Assembly: GCA_018262575.1 (NCBI GenBank)
Contig: JAGSYU010000002.1
Span: 1 to 64,000, forward strand
Length of the DNA: 64,000 nucleotides
Source of the DNA: Pseudomonadota bacterium
GTDB taxonomy: Bacteria > Pseudomonadota > Alphaproteobacteria > Rhizobiales > Pleomorphomonadaceae
Direction: 5' to 3'
Below the pieces are notes generated by a model, which was not told the origin of the DNA, searched no databases, and saw only the letters and a list, made by a program, of their open reading frames with translations. Shown here in pieces: positions 1 through 10,400 of this stretch. Each line of letters starts with the position of its first letter. Within the stretch, counting starts at the first letter, position 1. The position numbers were made by a program, and so were the translations under genes.

Positions 1-285
1 GGACGGGTTCTGACGCCCGATGATCGGCTCAGGGCCGACGTGATCGAGCAGATCCTGTGCTTTTTCGAATTTGATCTCGCGACCACCGCAGCGCGCCATG
101 GCGTCGACCCGGCCGTCTTTTCGGCCGATCTCGACAAGCTGACGCCGCTCGTCCGCGCCGGATGGGTGACGGCGGACGGTGGACGGATCGCCATCACCCG
201 CCACGGCGCTGAGTTGGCGCGCCTCGTCGCCTCGGCCTTTGATGCCTATCTCGGCACGGGTGGGCGCCATTCGGTAGCGGTGTAG
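1..285 (+). CDS. hemN: oxygen-independent coproporphyrinogen III oxidase, C-terminal end (truncated by window start)
   Basis: Frame 1 is open from base 1; tail ...RADVIEQILCFFEFDLATTAARHG...AFDAYL resembles the HemN C-terminus; next to a Fix/FNR regulator as is common. Confidence 0.75.
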   Translation, partial: GRVLTPDDRLRADVIEQILCFFEFDLATTAARHGVDPAVFSADLDKLTPLVRAGWVTADGGRIAITRHGAELARLVASAFDAYLGTGGRHSVAV

Positions 286-399
286 TCGGCGCCGAAGCAT
301 GTCGAGCAGAAGTGTGCAGCGGTCTTGCTCGACATGCGTACGGACAAAGACCTGAAGCGGACCGAGCGAATCTGAAAGATCGCGACACGCTTCAGGGCG

Positions 400-1170
400 T
401 CAGTGAATACCGGTCATCTTGCAGACGCGACAGACATCGACAAGGCGAATGCGGTCATTGCGTTCGATGGCGATGATGCCGCGCCGCTTGAGGTCGGACA
501 ACACACGGCTCACCGTCTCGATGGTCAGGCCGAGGAAGTCGGCGATCTCCTGCCGCGTCATCTTCAGCACCACCAGTTCGGTGTCGGTGCTGTGCCGCTC
601 GCTCGGTCGTTCTGGGCCAGGACAGCCGACGACGCCGCGACCAGGCACGAAGCGCATCAGAAAGCTCGCCACCCGCTCGGTGGCCGACTTGCGGCCGAGC
701 AGCACGGCGTGGCTGTGCAGCGCCTCGATGCGCATCAGCAGGCAGCGATTGACGTGGGCGAGCAGGTCGGTCGACTGGTCGATGTCGCGGCGATCGAGCA
801 CTCGCACCTCGGCCGGCGTCAGAGCCTCGGCCGTACAGTCGTAAAGGCCGGTCAGCGAATGGCCGCAGAGGTCGCCTTCGCCAAGAATGTCGACGACTTG
901 GCGGCGGCCGTCGCCGAGCAGGCGATAGAGCATGATCTGACCGGTGACCACCTCATAAAGGTGGTTCGCGGCGTCGTCCTCGCGGAACAACACGGCATGG
1001 GCGTCGTGGCGATCCAGCCGAGCGCGCAGCGAGGTTCGATAGCGCGTCCAGGCGCTGTCGTCGACCGGCGCGCGCACCCTGGTGCCGGCATAGCGGCTGC
1101 GATGGCGTCCGTTGTCGAAGCCGCCGGAGCCAGAGCCGTCGTCGAATGACGTCTTTTTTTCAATGAACAT
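400..1170 (-). CDS. Crp/Fnr-family transcriptional regulator, FixK-like
   Basis: cNMP-binding-like domain plus C-terminal HTH MTRQEIADFLGLTIETVSRVLSDLKRRGII; start MFIEKK with GGAGGG upstream. Confidence 0.85.
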   Translation of the reverse strand: MFIEKKTSFDDGSGSGGFDNGRHRSRYAGTRVRAPVDDSAWTRYRTSLRARLDRHDAHAVLFREDDAANHLYEVVTGQIMLYRLLGDGRRQVVDILGEGDLCGHSLTGLYDCTAEALTPAEVRVLDRRDIDQSTDLLAHVNRCLLMRIEALHSHAVLLGRKSATERVASFLMRFVPGRGVVGCPGPERPSERHSTDTELVVLKMTRQEIADFLGLTIETVSRVLSDLKRRGIIAIERNDRIRLVDVCRVCKMTGIH

Positions 1171-1582
1171 CGATCCCTCCTCGATGGCACACGCTCGATA
1201 CACATGGTCGACACGCCACCGGAAGATCGAGCCGGCCATCCGTCCATGGCCGTCCACTCTCCGTCAGCTCGGCCGAAACCCGTCCGCTTCGGCCGCACCA
1301 CTATCGATATTGGCACAATATGGACAATTGCGCCCTGCGGTAATTCGTTTGGATACTTAACCATCGGAGGGAACTTGGTCGCAAACGCCAACAGCCAAGC
1401 GCCGGCCGGCCGCAAACTTTGCGTTGCCGCCGACCTTTCCTGGCAGTCAGGGGTAGTTGATCCCAGGATAAAACGAGCGCCCATATGGACGATCCAGGCA
1501 ACCGTCGCCCCGCCTCCTTACGCCCAGGAGATGAAAAAACCCGGCGAGCCGGGCGACCTGCGAACCACCTGGGCAGGCTCGA

Positions 1583-1921
1583 TCAGGCGGTGATCGCCTC
1601 CAGCCAGTCAGCAGCCGGCGGCTTGCGCAGAATCTTGAGGTCGGACAGGCCTTCGGTCTCGCGGGCGATGGTCCGCGACGACTTGCCGGAGATGGCGATG
1701 ACCTTGGGGGTCGCCCCAGCCTTCTCAAGATGGCGGACAAGTTCGCCGCCGCTCATGCCTGGCAGGCCGAGGTCAACGATCATCGTGTCCTCGGACGTCA
1801 GGGAGGAGGAATGAATGAACTCCTCGGCGCTGGCAAAGACACGCACCGGCAATCCCGCTCCGGAGAGCAGGGATTCCAGTGCGTCGGCGACCGAAGGATC
1901 GTCTTCGACAATTATGTACAT
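1583..1921 (-). CDS. single-domain response regulator (receiver only)
   Basis: MYIIVEDDPSV...MIVDLGLPGMSG...AISG...LRKPP receiver motifs; no output domain. Confidence 0.85.
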   Translation of the reverse strand: MYIIVEDDPSVADALESLLSGAGLPVRVFASAEEFIHSSSLTSEDTMIVDLGLPGMSGGELVRHLEKAGATPKVIAISGKSSRTIARETEGLSDLKILRKPPAADWLEAITA

Positions 1922-2006
1922 CGGCAACACTCTTGATCCGCCAAAAATCTGCAAAACGCAAACCAGTCGCAGGAAAAAGTAGTGTGCCCCGATCAACCGA
2001 CAATGT

Positions 2007-2627
2007 TTATCCGTGATCTCCCGTATGCGCAGTCAGCACGATGCGGACGAGATCGGCCGCATTGCGGGCGCCGAGCTTTTCCATGATGCGTGCGCGGTGC
2101 ACCTCAATGGTCCGAGGGGAAATGCCAAGGCGTCGTCCGGCTTCCTTGTTGGAGGCACCGCCGGTGATCTCCTGAAGCACATCGCGCTCGCGCGGTGTCA
2201 GGTGCTCAGCGCCGGGGAACGTCAGGCTGGGCGCGCCACCGTTGTTATGGCGACCGTAAGAGGCAATCGCCTCGCGCACGCGCGTCACCACCGTATCGGC
2301 GTCGAACGGCTTCTCGATGAAGTCGGTGGCTCCGGCCTTGATGGCACTCACAGCCATGGGAATATCACCCTGGCCGGAGATGATGAACACCGGCGAGGGA
2401 AAGGTACCGACGTCAATCGACCGAAGAATGTCGAGGCCGGACTTACCGGGCATGTGGACATCGAGCAGCACACAGGCCGGCTTGTCCGTCTTGATTGCTG
2501 CCAGGAACTGGTCGCCATCGGCGAACGTCCTGACGCCATAACCTTCCATCTCGAAAATGACCGACAGCGCGTCGCGCACCGAAGCGTCATCGTCGACAAC
2601 GAAGATTTTTCCTTCTGTTTCAGCCAT
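2007..2627 (-). CDS. fixJ: FixJ-family response regulator (REC + LuxR-type HTH)
   Basis: Receiver FVVDDDASVRDALSV...VLLDVHMPGKSG and HTH LTPRERDVLQEITGGASNKEAGRRLGISPRTIEVHRARIMEKLGARNAADLVRI. Confidence 0.88.
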   Translation of the reverse strand: MAETEGKIFVVDDDASVRDALSVIFEMEGYGVRTFADGDQFLAAIKTDKPACVLLDVHMPGKSGLDILRSIDVGTFPSPVFIISGQGDIPMAVSAIKAGATDFIEKPFDADTVVTRVREAIASYGRHNNGGAPSLTFPGAEHLTPRERDVLQEITGGASNKEAGRRLGISPRTIEVHRARIMEKLGARNAADLVRIVLTAHTGDHG

Positions 2628-2876
2628 GTCACCCTTCCTCGATCTGAGGATCCCTGAAGACCGCCAGGGTCCCGCCCGGCTAGCCAAGTCCATGGATCAC
2701 GTCCGCTTCACGCCTTCCCGGCTCCGCCCCAAGGGGCAGGTCCTCCGCGAAGGACGCGGCGGATGTTGTTAATATACGTATTTATACGACGAAACCTCCC
2801 GCCGCGCCAGCCGACGCCCGCCGGGCGCCATGCCGAATTCTTCCGCTTTCCAAACGGCATTCGCCGCGCCGCTTCC

Positions 2877-4094
2877 TCACCCCCACGTATCGTCTTCTGT
2901 CTCGTCCAAATGGTGCATCGGCAACATCAGCGTGAACGTCGCGCCCTGCCCGTTGCCGCCGGGATCGGCCATCAGGTCGCCGCCATGATTCTGGGCGATC
3001 GCCCGAGAAATCGCCAACCCCAGCCCCATACCGGACTTCTTGGTCGTGCTGAATGTCTTGAACAGCGACTTGCTGACGTCCTCGGAAAAACCGGGGCCGC
3101 TATCGGTCACCGACACAAACGCCGAACGATCGTCGGCACCGATCGATACCTTCACCCAGCGCTCCTCGCTCTCTTTCGCCACCTCAAGGGCGTTGCGCAA
3201 AAGATTGAGGATGATCTGCTGAATCTGAGTCGCATCGGCATCGACATGGATCGGCGTCATGCCGAACACGCGACGGATGGTGACCGTGGCGCCCTGCGCC
3301 ACGAATTCGCTGAGGTCGAGCGCTTCGTTGACCACCTCGCGCAAGTCAATGGTGGCACGCTCCGGATCGCGCTTCTCCACCATCTGGCGCATGCGTTGCA
3401 CGATATGGCTGGCCCGCTCGGCCTCCTGCACCGCCTTGTCGAGCACGCCGAGCATCTTGTCACTCGGCGGTTTGTTGTCGGCAAAGCAGGTCTTGATCTG
3501 GCGCGCCACCGCCTGGAGATAGAGCAGGAGCGCCGTGAGCGGCTGATTGAGTTCATGCGCCATGGCGGCGCCCATCTCGTCCATGGCGGAGAGGCGGGTC
3601 ATGTGCACCACCTGCGCCTGAAGCTGTGATACGCGCTGCTCGACGGCGCGGCGGGAGCGCAGGTCGCGCAGCACGCCGATATACTGCCGGCCATCGGCCG
3701 TCTTCGCCTCGCCCACCGACAGCTCCAGCGGGAAGACGGAGCCATCACGGTGCATACCGGAGACTTCGCGGCCGATGCCGATGATCCTCTTCTCGCCGGT
3801 GCGATGGTAGTTGTTCATGAAGCGGTCGTGGGAGACTGAGAATTCCGGCGGCATGATCAGCGATACGTTCTGACCAATTGCCTCCGCGGAGGAATAGCCG
3901 AACAGGCGCTCGCAGATCTTGTTGAAGACCAGCATGCGACCAGTCTCGTCGATGACGATGACGCCATCGGCGGCGGTGTCGAGAAGGCTCTCGAAACGAG
4001 CTTCCGAAACCGCGGTCCTGCGGTCCTCAAGTTCTCCCATATTCCGCCTCGCTCTCCCCTTGTCCGATGGGCTCACAACCTCATCCGCGGGCAT
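2877..4094 (-). CDS. fixL: FixL-like PAS sensor histidine kinase, probable heme-based O2 sensor
   Basis: PAS with HDRFMNNYHRTGEKRIIGIGREV, aligning to the heme-binding FixL segment; H-box MAHELNQPLTALLLYLQA; HATPase motifs at C-term; start may be 4040. Confidence 0.85.
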   Translation of the reverse strand: MPADEVVSPSDKGRARRNMGELEDRRTAVSEARFESLLDTAADGVIVIDETGRMLVFNKICERLFGYSSAEAIGQNVSLIMPPEFSVSHDRFMNNYHRTGEKRIIGIGREVSGMHRDGSVFPLELSVGEAKTADGRQYIGVLRDLRSRRAVEQRVSQLQAQVVHMTRLSAMDEMGAAMAHELNQPLTALLLYLQAVARQIKTCFADNKPPSDKMLGVLDKAVQEAERASHIVQRMRQMVEKRDPERATIDLREVVNEALDLSEFVAQGATVTIRRVFGMTPIHVDADATQIQQIILNLLRNALEVAKESEERWVKVSIGADDRSAFVSVTDSGPGFSEDVSKSLFKTFSTTKKSGMGLGLAISRAIAQNHGGDLMADPGGNGQGATFTLMLPMHHLDETEDDTWG

Positions 4095-4201
4095 GTCAAA
4101 TCAGGAACAGCCCTTCAGTGCAAGTCCGGATGTAACATGCACGACTTCGACGGAAAAGGAACTGTTTCAGATCAAATTCAAACGCAAATGCCCGCATAAA
4201 T

Positions 4202-5428
4202 TCACCGGTTGCCGCCGAGCGAGGGCCGCCGCGAGGCAAGCCAAGTCGAAAGGCGACCGAGCGCGGTGGTGATTTCATCGGGATCGCCGGCAAAGCAGAG
4301 GCGCATGAAACGCTCGCCGCCTCGACCGAAGGCCGTGCCCGGTGCGATTCCGACGCCGGCCTCGCGCACCATATCAAGGCAGAGCCGGCGGGTATCCGGC
4401 TCCCCCTCGACGGAAAAGAACAGGTAGAAAGCGCCGTCGGGCGGCGACAGCGTCACGCCGCCTGCCGCACCGAGCGTGGTGACGACGGCCGCCCGGTTGT
4501 CACGCGCCCGAGCGATCTGGAAAGCCAGGAAGTCCTCGCCATTGTCCAGTGCCTCGATGGCGGCGCGCTGCATGAAAACGGCAGTGCCCGAACTCGTATA
4601 TTGTACGAGGTTCTGGACGGTTGCGTTGAGGGCGGCCGGCACCTCGATCCAACCAATGCGCCAGCCGGTCATCGCCCAGTTCTTGGAGAAGGTGTTGACG
4701 AAGATCAGTCGGTCGTCGGGCTCGGCCACCTCATGGAAAGAGGGCGCCACCGCCAGACCGTCCAGATAGCAGAACCGGCCATAGACCTCGTCGGCGACGA
4801 TCCAGATGCCATGCCGACGGGCGATATCAAGGATGGAGGCAAGTCGGTCGCGGCTCGCCACCCAGCCGGTAGGATTGCCGGGTGAATTGATGAAAACAGC
4901 CCGCGTCCGCGGCGTAATCGCCGCCTGGAGATCATCGGGATCGAGATCCCAGCCGGCGGGCCCGAAGCGCATCGGCACCTCGCACACCGTAGCGCCGCAG
5001 AGGCCAGCGGCGGCCGGCGCGTTCGGCCAGGCGGGCGTCGGCACGATCACCTCGTCACCGGAGCCGGCGACCAGCGATGCCGCCATCTGGATGGCGTGCA
5101 TGCCCGAGGCCGTGACAATGAAGCGATTGACGTCGGCGGGCCTGCCGCCGAACGGCCCGTAGAGACGATCGTGATACCGGCAGAGGGCCTCCCTCAACTC
5201 CGGCAGGCCAGCCTGATGGGTGTAAAAGGTCTCGCCGGCCATCAGCGACCGAATGGCGGCGTCACGGATGGTGTCGGGCGTTGGCAGACTACCCTCGCCA
5301 ACCCATAGCTTGGCCGTCCCCGGCCGCTTCAATCCCTCGAGATGGACCTCAACGATGCCGCTCGGCGGCGCGTTCCGGGCGGCGGGCCGGATGTCGTCGA
5401 GAAAACGCGCGGCAGCATCGAATGTCAT
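4202..5428 (-). CDS. pyridoxal phosphate-dependent aminotransferase (class I/II)
   Basis: NSPGNPTGWVASRD, DEVYGRFCY, NTFSKNWAMTGWRIGWIEVP motifs; start MTFDAAARFL chosen at 5428. Confidence 0.88.
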   Translation of the reverse strand: MTFDAAARFLDDIRPAARNAPPSGIVEVHLEGLKRPGTAKLWVGEGSLPTPDTIRDAAIRSLMAGETFYTHQAGLPELREALCRYHDRLYGPFGGRPADVNRFIVTASGMHAIQMAASLVAGSGDEVIVPTPAWPNAPAAAGLCGATVCEVPMRFGPAGWDLDPDDLQAAITPRTRAVFINSPGNPTGWVASRDRLASILDIARRHGIWIVADEVYGRFCYLDGLAVAPSFHEVAEPDDRLIFVNTFSKNWAMTGWRIGWIEVPAALNATVQNLVQYTSSGTAVFMQRAAIEALDNGEDFLAFQIARARDNRAAVVTTLGAAGGVTLSPPDGAFYLFFSVEGEPDTRRLCLDMVREAGVGIAPGTAFGRGGERFMRLCFAGDPDEITTALGRLSTWLASRRPSLGGNR

Positions 5429-5561
5429 GGCGAAACTTCCCCAGGGGATCGGCGGGATTCGCCGTTCCCCCAAGGAGATATCAGCCCCGTAAAAACGAAT
5501 CAAAAGGCAAGACATGAAAAAGCAGCCGCGATCTTGCGCAAGGCCGCGGTGCCTGCCCCGG

Positions 5562-5978
5562 TCAGCCCTTCTTGAGAAGGTCGCGGATCTCGGCAAGCAG
5601 CGCGACATCGGCCGGCACTTCCGGCGCCGCCTCCACGACCGGCTCACTGCGCTTCTTCATGCGGTTCATCATCTTGACCACCAGGAACAACACGAAAGCG
5701 ATGATCAGGAAGTTGATGGTCAACGTCACGAAGTTGCCATAGGCGAGCGTCGCGCCGGCCTTGCGGGCGGCCTCGAGGTCGCCCGCCATCGGCGGGCCTG
5801 AAAGCTGGACGTAGAGATTGGTGAAATCGATGCCGCCAGTGATGAGGCCGATGATCGGCATCAACAGGTCGGCAACGATCGAATTGACGAGGCCGCCGAA
5901 GGCGCCGCCGATGATCACACCGATGGCAAGGTCGACCATGTTGCCGCGCAGCGCGAATTCCTTGAATTCCTTGAGCAT
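5562..5978 (-). CDS. mscL: large-conductance mechanosensitive channel
   Basis: [49 protein letters not shown]. Confidence 0.95.
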   Translation of the reverse strand: MLKEFKEFALRGNMVDLAIGVIIGGAFGGLVNSIVADLLMPIIGLITGGIDFTNLYVQLSGPPMAGDLEAARKAGATLAYGNFVTLTINFLIIAFVLFLVVKMMNRMKKRSEPVVEAAPEVPADVALLAEIRDLLKKG

Positions 5979-6114
5979 GTCCCAATCTCCCCGTGAGTGC
6001 TTAAGGTAAACGCGATCATGCCGCAGCCCTGGCCAGGCCGCCATGCCCGAACTGCCGCCGCCCGCCATTCTTCCGATAAAGCTGTGGATTCTCGGCGATC
6101 CGGCGCGGCGGGCT

Positions 6115-6543
6115 CTAGATCGGCCCGCCCTCACGGCCGCGCAGTTGCTCAACGAGATCGAAGAAATGGCGGAACATCCTGTCGCTGAGATCGAAAAACT
6201 CATGAAGGCGCCGCTCGTCATCCTCGTCGAGAAGCGGCACCCTTGAGTCGCCGGCCGGCGCCTCAAGGGCAGCGATCCGCTTGCTGAGCCGATCGTTCTC
6301 GGCTTCCAACTCGTCGATGCGCTCCTCGTAGGCCTTGCGGTCGTCGGCGATCAGTTCGCAGGACCATGCGCCACCGCGCGTCGCGCACAGCGAGACGTCA
6401 CCGGTGCGGCGATCGATTTTGAGATAGTCGCCCACGGCCGGCTGCAGGCTGTAGCCATCATCGGCGGGCAGATTCTCGGCCGAGGCGGCAAAGGCGGAGA
6501 GAAGCGTGCCGGACGCAAAAAGGGTTGCCAGGATCGCGCGCAT
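6115..6543 (-). CDS. hypothetical secreted protein with coiled-coil segment
   Basis: Signal-like N-term [40 protein letters not shown]. Confidence 0.6.
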   Translation of the reverse strand: MRAILATLFASGTLLSAFAASAENLPADDGYSLQPAVGDYLKIDRRTGDVSLCATRGGAWSCELIADDRKAYEERIDELEAENDRLSKRIAALEAPAGDSRVPLLDEDDERRLHEFFDLSDRMFRHFFDLVEQLRGREGGPI

Positions 6544-6635
6544 CGTGGATCTCCCGGTTGGTCTCTCCGCCAGAGAATACCCCAACACGCCGCCTTCGGC
6601 TTTTGTTTATTTTGCCTCACGCGTCGCCAAGCCGG

Positions 6636-7124
6636 TTAGCTCCGGCGCGCGCCCTCTTTCTCTTCCTTCTCTTTCAGGAGACCGCTCACCACCGCGGTGG
6701 TGCGGCGCAATTCCATCAACGCCTGTTCGATCTCTTTTTTCTGCTTCTCCAGGATGGCGATGCGGTCGCTGAAGCGGTCGAGCGCCACCTTGAGCTGCGC
6801 CACCTGACCGTCGCGCAGATCGTAGAGGTCAAGCATGCCCTTGATCTCGGTCAGCGAAAAGCCAACGCGCTTTCCCATCAGCACCAGCTTGAGGCGTGCG
6901 CGGTCGCGGCGAGAATAGAGGCGGTTGACGCCCTCGCGGCGCGGGCTGACGAGACCCTTGTCCTCATAAAAGCGCAGCGTACGCAGCGTGACGCCAAACT
7001 CGCGGGCGAGATCGCCGATGGAAAACAGCGACCCCCGGGGATGAATCCCGTCGTCGTCCTCGAGCTTGTCGGCAATGACGGCCCCGATCTGCGCCTCGGC
7101 CGCCGGCTCATCGCTTTCGATCAC
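6636..7124 (-). CDS. MerR-family transcriptional regulator
   Basis: FSIGDLAREFGVTLRTLRFYEDKGLVSPRREGVNRLYSRRDRARLKLVLMGKRVGFSLTEIKGML. Confidence 0.88.
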   Translation of the reverse strand: MIESDEPAAEAQIGAVIADKLEDDDGIHPRGSLFSIGDLAREFGVTLRTLRFYEDKGLVSPRREGVNRLYSRRDRARLKLVLMGKRVGFSLTEIKGMLDLYDLRDGQVAQLKVALDRFSDRIAILEKQKKEIEQALMELRRTTAVVSGLLKEKEEKEGARRS

Positions 7125-7419
7125 CCGCTATTCCTTCCCTGCAAGGCTGCGCCGGAACGACGCCATGGCTGATATCCGTGAGACTGCGCACAGGCTTCCC
7201 TTTACGTCAAGGAACGCCAAGGGAGCACTGCCCATCGTCATTTTTCGGGGCGCTCCGGTAAGATTCCGTTCAGAGCGCTTAAAAAGCCACGCAAATCGGC
7301 CGCTCGGTTAACCGGGTGTTTACCCTGTTTTTGCAAATTGCCCTGTGGATGCATCCTGGCGGTAACCCGTCCCGACGGCTCTTGCCGTGAGGACGGCGTC
7401 GCGAACGGGGAGAACGATC

Positions 7420-10400
7420 ATGGCGTCGCGGGCTACGTCTCGTTTGGGCGGCGGAATGGGCGGAGCGAGCCAGTACGACCGCGACCCCGCCGGCTTCGGC
7501 GGCTACGGATCGGATAGCGACCGGCAGGGCGGCGATCCGGTTGACCGCATTCTCACGTCTCTCGATCGGCTCGGCGAGCGCATCCGGACGCTGTCGCCGG
7601 TTGACGAACGGCGACCGGCTCGACCGGCACCACGGGTCAGCGAGCCCGACGACCTTCAGCGGGCCATCGACCAGATTTCACGCAAGCGCGATACCCTCGA
7701 CCCCGGCCGGATCAATCGCCGCGGCGATGCCGACGTTGCCGAACTCGGCGCTCGCGTCCGCGCCCTCAGCCAGGAAATGGGTGTCGACCGCCGCCGGCCG
7801 CCGGCCTTCGGCGATGGCCTTGCGACCGAGGTGGCCGATCTCCGGGCGGAAGTCGAGCGGCTGGTCGAGGCAAGCTCCGGCCGGTCGCTGGAAAGCGCTT
7901 TCGACACGCTGGTGACGCGACTCGATGACATCCGCGCCTCCGTCGACAGCCCACGCCTCGTCGGCGACCTCGTGCAGCGCCTCGCCGAGATCCGGCGCCT
8001 GATCGCCACGCTGCCGTCGGGCGACCAGGTTGGCCTCATCACCGCACGCCTCGATCGCCTCGCCGAACGGCTCGACCAGGGGCTCGGCGACCAGCGCGTA
8101 CTGGGCGATTTCGGCCGCAGCCTGTCCGATCTCGCCGCCGCCGTCTCCCAGCTCGACAAGCGTGAGGTGATCGCGGCGATCGAACGCCGGCTCGACGACG
8201 TCGCCGGCAGCATCCGCGCCATCGAGCACGGCATCGGCGACTTCTCGCGCTGGCAGGATGGCCTCGAGCGACAGAATGCCACGCTGTCGCAGGTGGCCCA
8301 GCGTTCCGAACAGTTGCCACGCTTCGCTCACGAGTTGGAGCGGCAATCTGTGTCGATCGAGCGCATTGCCCGTTCAACCGAGGATCTGCCGCGCCTTGCC
8401 GAGGAAATCGACGGCCTGCGTGTTTCCCTCGACCGTCCCGGCGTCACGCTCGATGCTGCCGCCATCCGGGCGCTCGACGAGCGCTTCGCCGAACTCGGCC
8501 GTTCGCTGGAGGAACAACTGCGCCCGACGGCCAGCGGTCTGCCGGCCGATCTTGCCGCGGCGTTGTCGCGCATTGAGGCCAAGCTCGCCGAACCGACAAC
8601 AGGCGGACGCATTTCGGAGATCGAAGACCGTATCGCCGTGCTGACGCGATCGGTCGCCGATATCGACTTTGCTACCGGCAAGGATGTTGCCGCCCTCGAG
8701 AAAGTCATCGATCGCTTGCGCGAGGACGTGCTGGCGGCGGCCGGCCGGCCCGATGCCGGCCTTGCGGCCGACGTCCGGACGCTGGTCGAGCGGATCGAAC
8801 GGCTGGATGCCCCGTCGATCGGCGCCGCGGCCTTCGACCGGCTGGAAAGCCGGATGACCGACATTGCGGCCCGTCTTGAAACCCGGCCGAACGAGATCGC
8901 GGCACTGGCCGACGCGCTGGAGCGTCTCGACACCACCATGTCGAGCTCGCTGTCCGTCGAGGCCATCGCCGACCGCGTGGCGGCTGCCGCCGGTCGGCAC
9001 AACGGCGACGCCCCGGCACGCCTTGCCGGTGTCGAGGCCGGCATCAACCGGCTCGGGGAAGACCTTCGGGCCGACGCCGAACGCGATCGCGGCCTGCTGC
9101 TCGCCATCGGGCAGACCGTAGAACGTCTGGCACAGCGCGACGTCGGCAGCGATGGCCGGGATAGCGCGCACTCCGAGATCACGCAGTCGAGGTCACCACG
9201 CCCCGCGAAGGACAACTGGGAAGAAATCGAAGAGGCCCTCACCCGGCGCATGCCACCGATCGCCGACAGCGACGACGGCGACGACCTGCCGCGTATCTTC
9301 GGCCGCAAGACGACGTCGGCGCCACGCGTTGAGCCCTCGCTCGGCACACCCGAACCGGCGGTGGCTGCCGAACCGGCCCTGCCACCCGGCTTCGACGTCA
9401 ACAAGCCGCTCGAGCCTGGGTCGGGCAAGCCACGCCTGCCCAAAGCAGCGCCGACCGCCGCTCGGCCGGCCTCGTCCGACGCGGCGCGCACGCCCACCAA
9501 AGCCGACTTCATCGCTGCCGCTCGTCGGGCCGCCCAGGCGGCCGGCAGCGGCGCGCCCGGCGAGGCCGCCAAGGACGAAGCCCCGGCCGGAGGCAAGTCG
9601 CGCTTCGCCCTGCCGAAAATGAGCTTCAACCTGCGCAAGGCGGCGATTGCCGTCGCCGTGGTGCTGATCGCAGTCGGTCTCGCCAAGATTGCTAGCGACA
9701 CGCTGAACCGCTTGTCGACATCCGCCGCCGAGCCCGCCTCATCCGCAGCACCGGCTCCAGAGGCGCCCACTGCCACGGTATCCGCCCCTGAAGCCTCTGC
9801 TGTTGAGACACCGGTTCCCGGGCCGCTCGTCAACCCAGCGCCAACGAGCGCAGCAGCGCCGTTGCCCACTCCGCCCGCCGCGAGCATCGAAATCCCTCCC
9901 GCTACGGTGCCGGCCGACGGCTTCTCGCAGACGCCCCCAGCGCTTCCGACCGACGGCTTCGCGCCGCTGCCGGCGGTGACTTCAGCGCCCCCCAACTCGC
10001 CTGAGGCCGCGGCCGAAGCGCCTGCTGTCCCGGTGGCGAGCGCCGCGCGCGCCTTGCCCGATGCCATCGGATCCCCGGCGCTGCGCGAAGCCGCTGCCAA
10101 TGGCGACCCGCTGGCTGCCTTCGAGATTGCCTCTCGTTTGGCTGACGGTCGCGGCCTTCCGCAAGATCTTCCTGCCGCCATCGATTGGTATCGCCGCGCC
10201 GCCGAAGCCGGTCTTGCGCCGGCTCAGTACCGTCTTGGCAGTCTTTATGAGAAGGGCACCGGCACGGCGCGCGACGCCAAGATCGCCGCGGCGTGGTATA
10301 CCAAGGCCGCCGCCCTCGGCAACGCCAAGGCGATGCACAATCTGGCGGTGATCAACGCCGAAGGCAGCCTCGGCTCGCCTGACTATGCGCTGGCCGCCAA

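Noticed and set aside
9700-10030. Low-complexity Ala/Pro repeats-like stretch
   Set aside because: Part of the linker of the PodJ-like protein, not a DNA repeat element
8328-10181. 617-aa minus-strand ORF
   Set aside because: Ser/Ala/Arg-rich antisense of the PodJ-like gene, no recognisable domain
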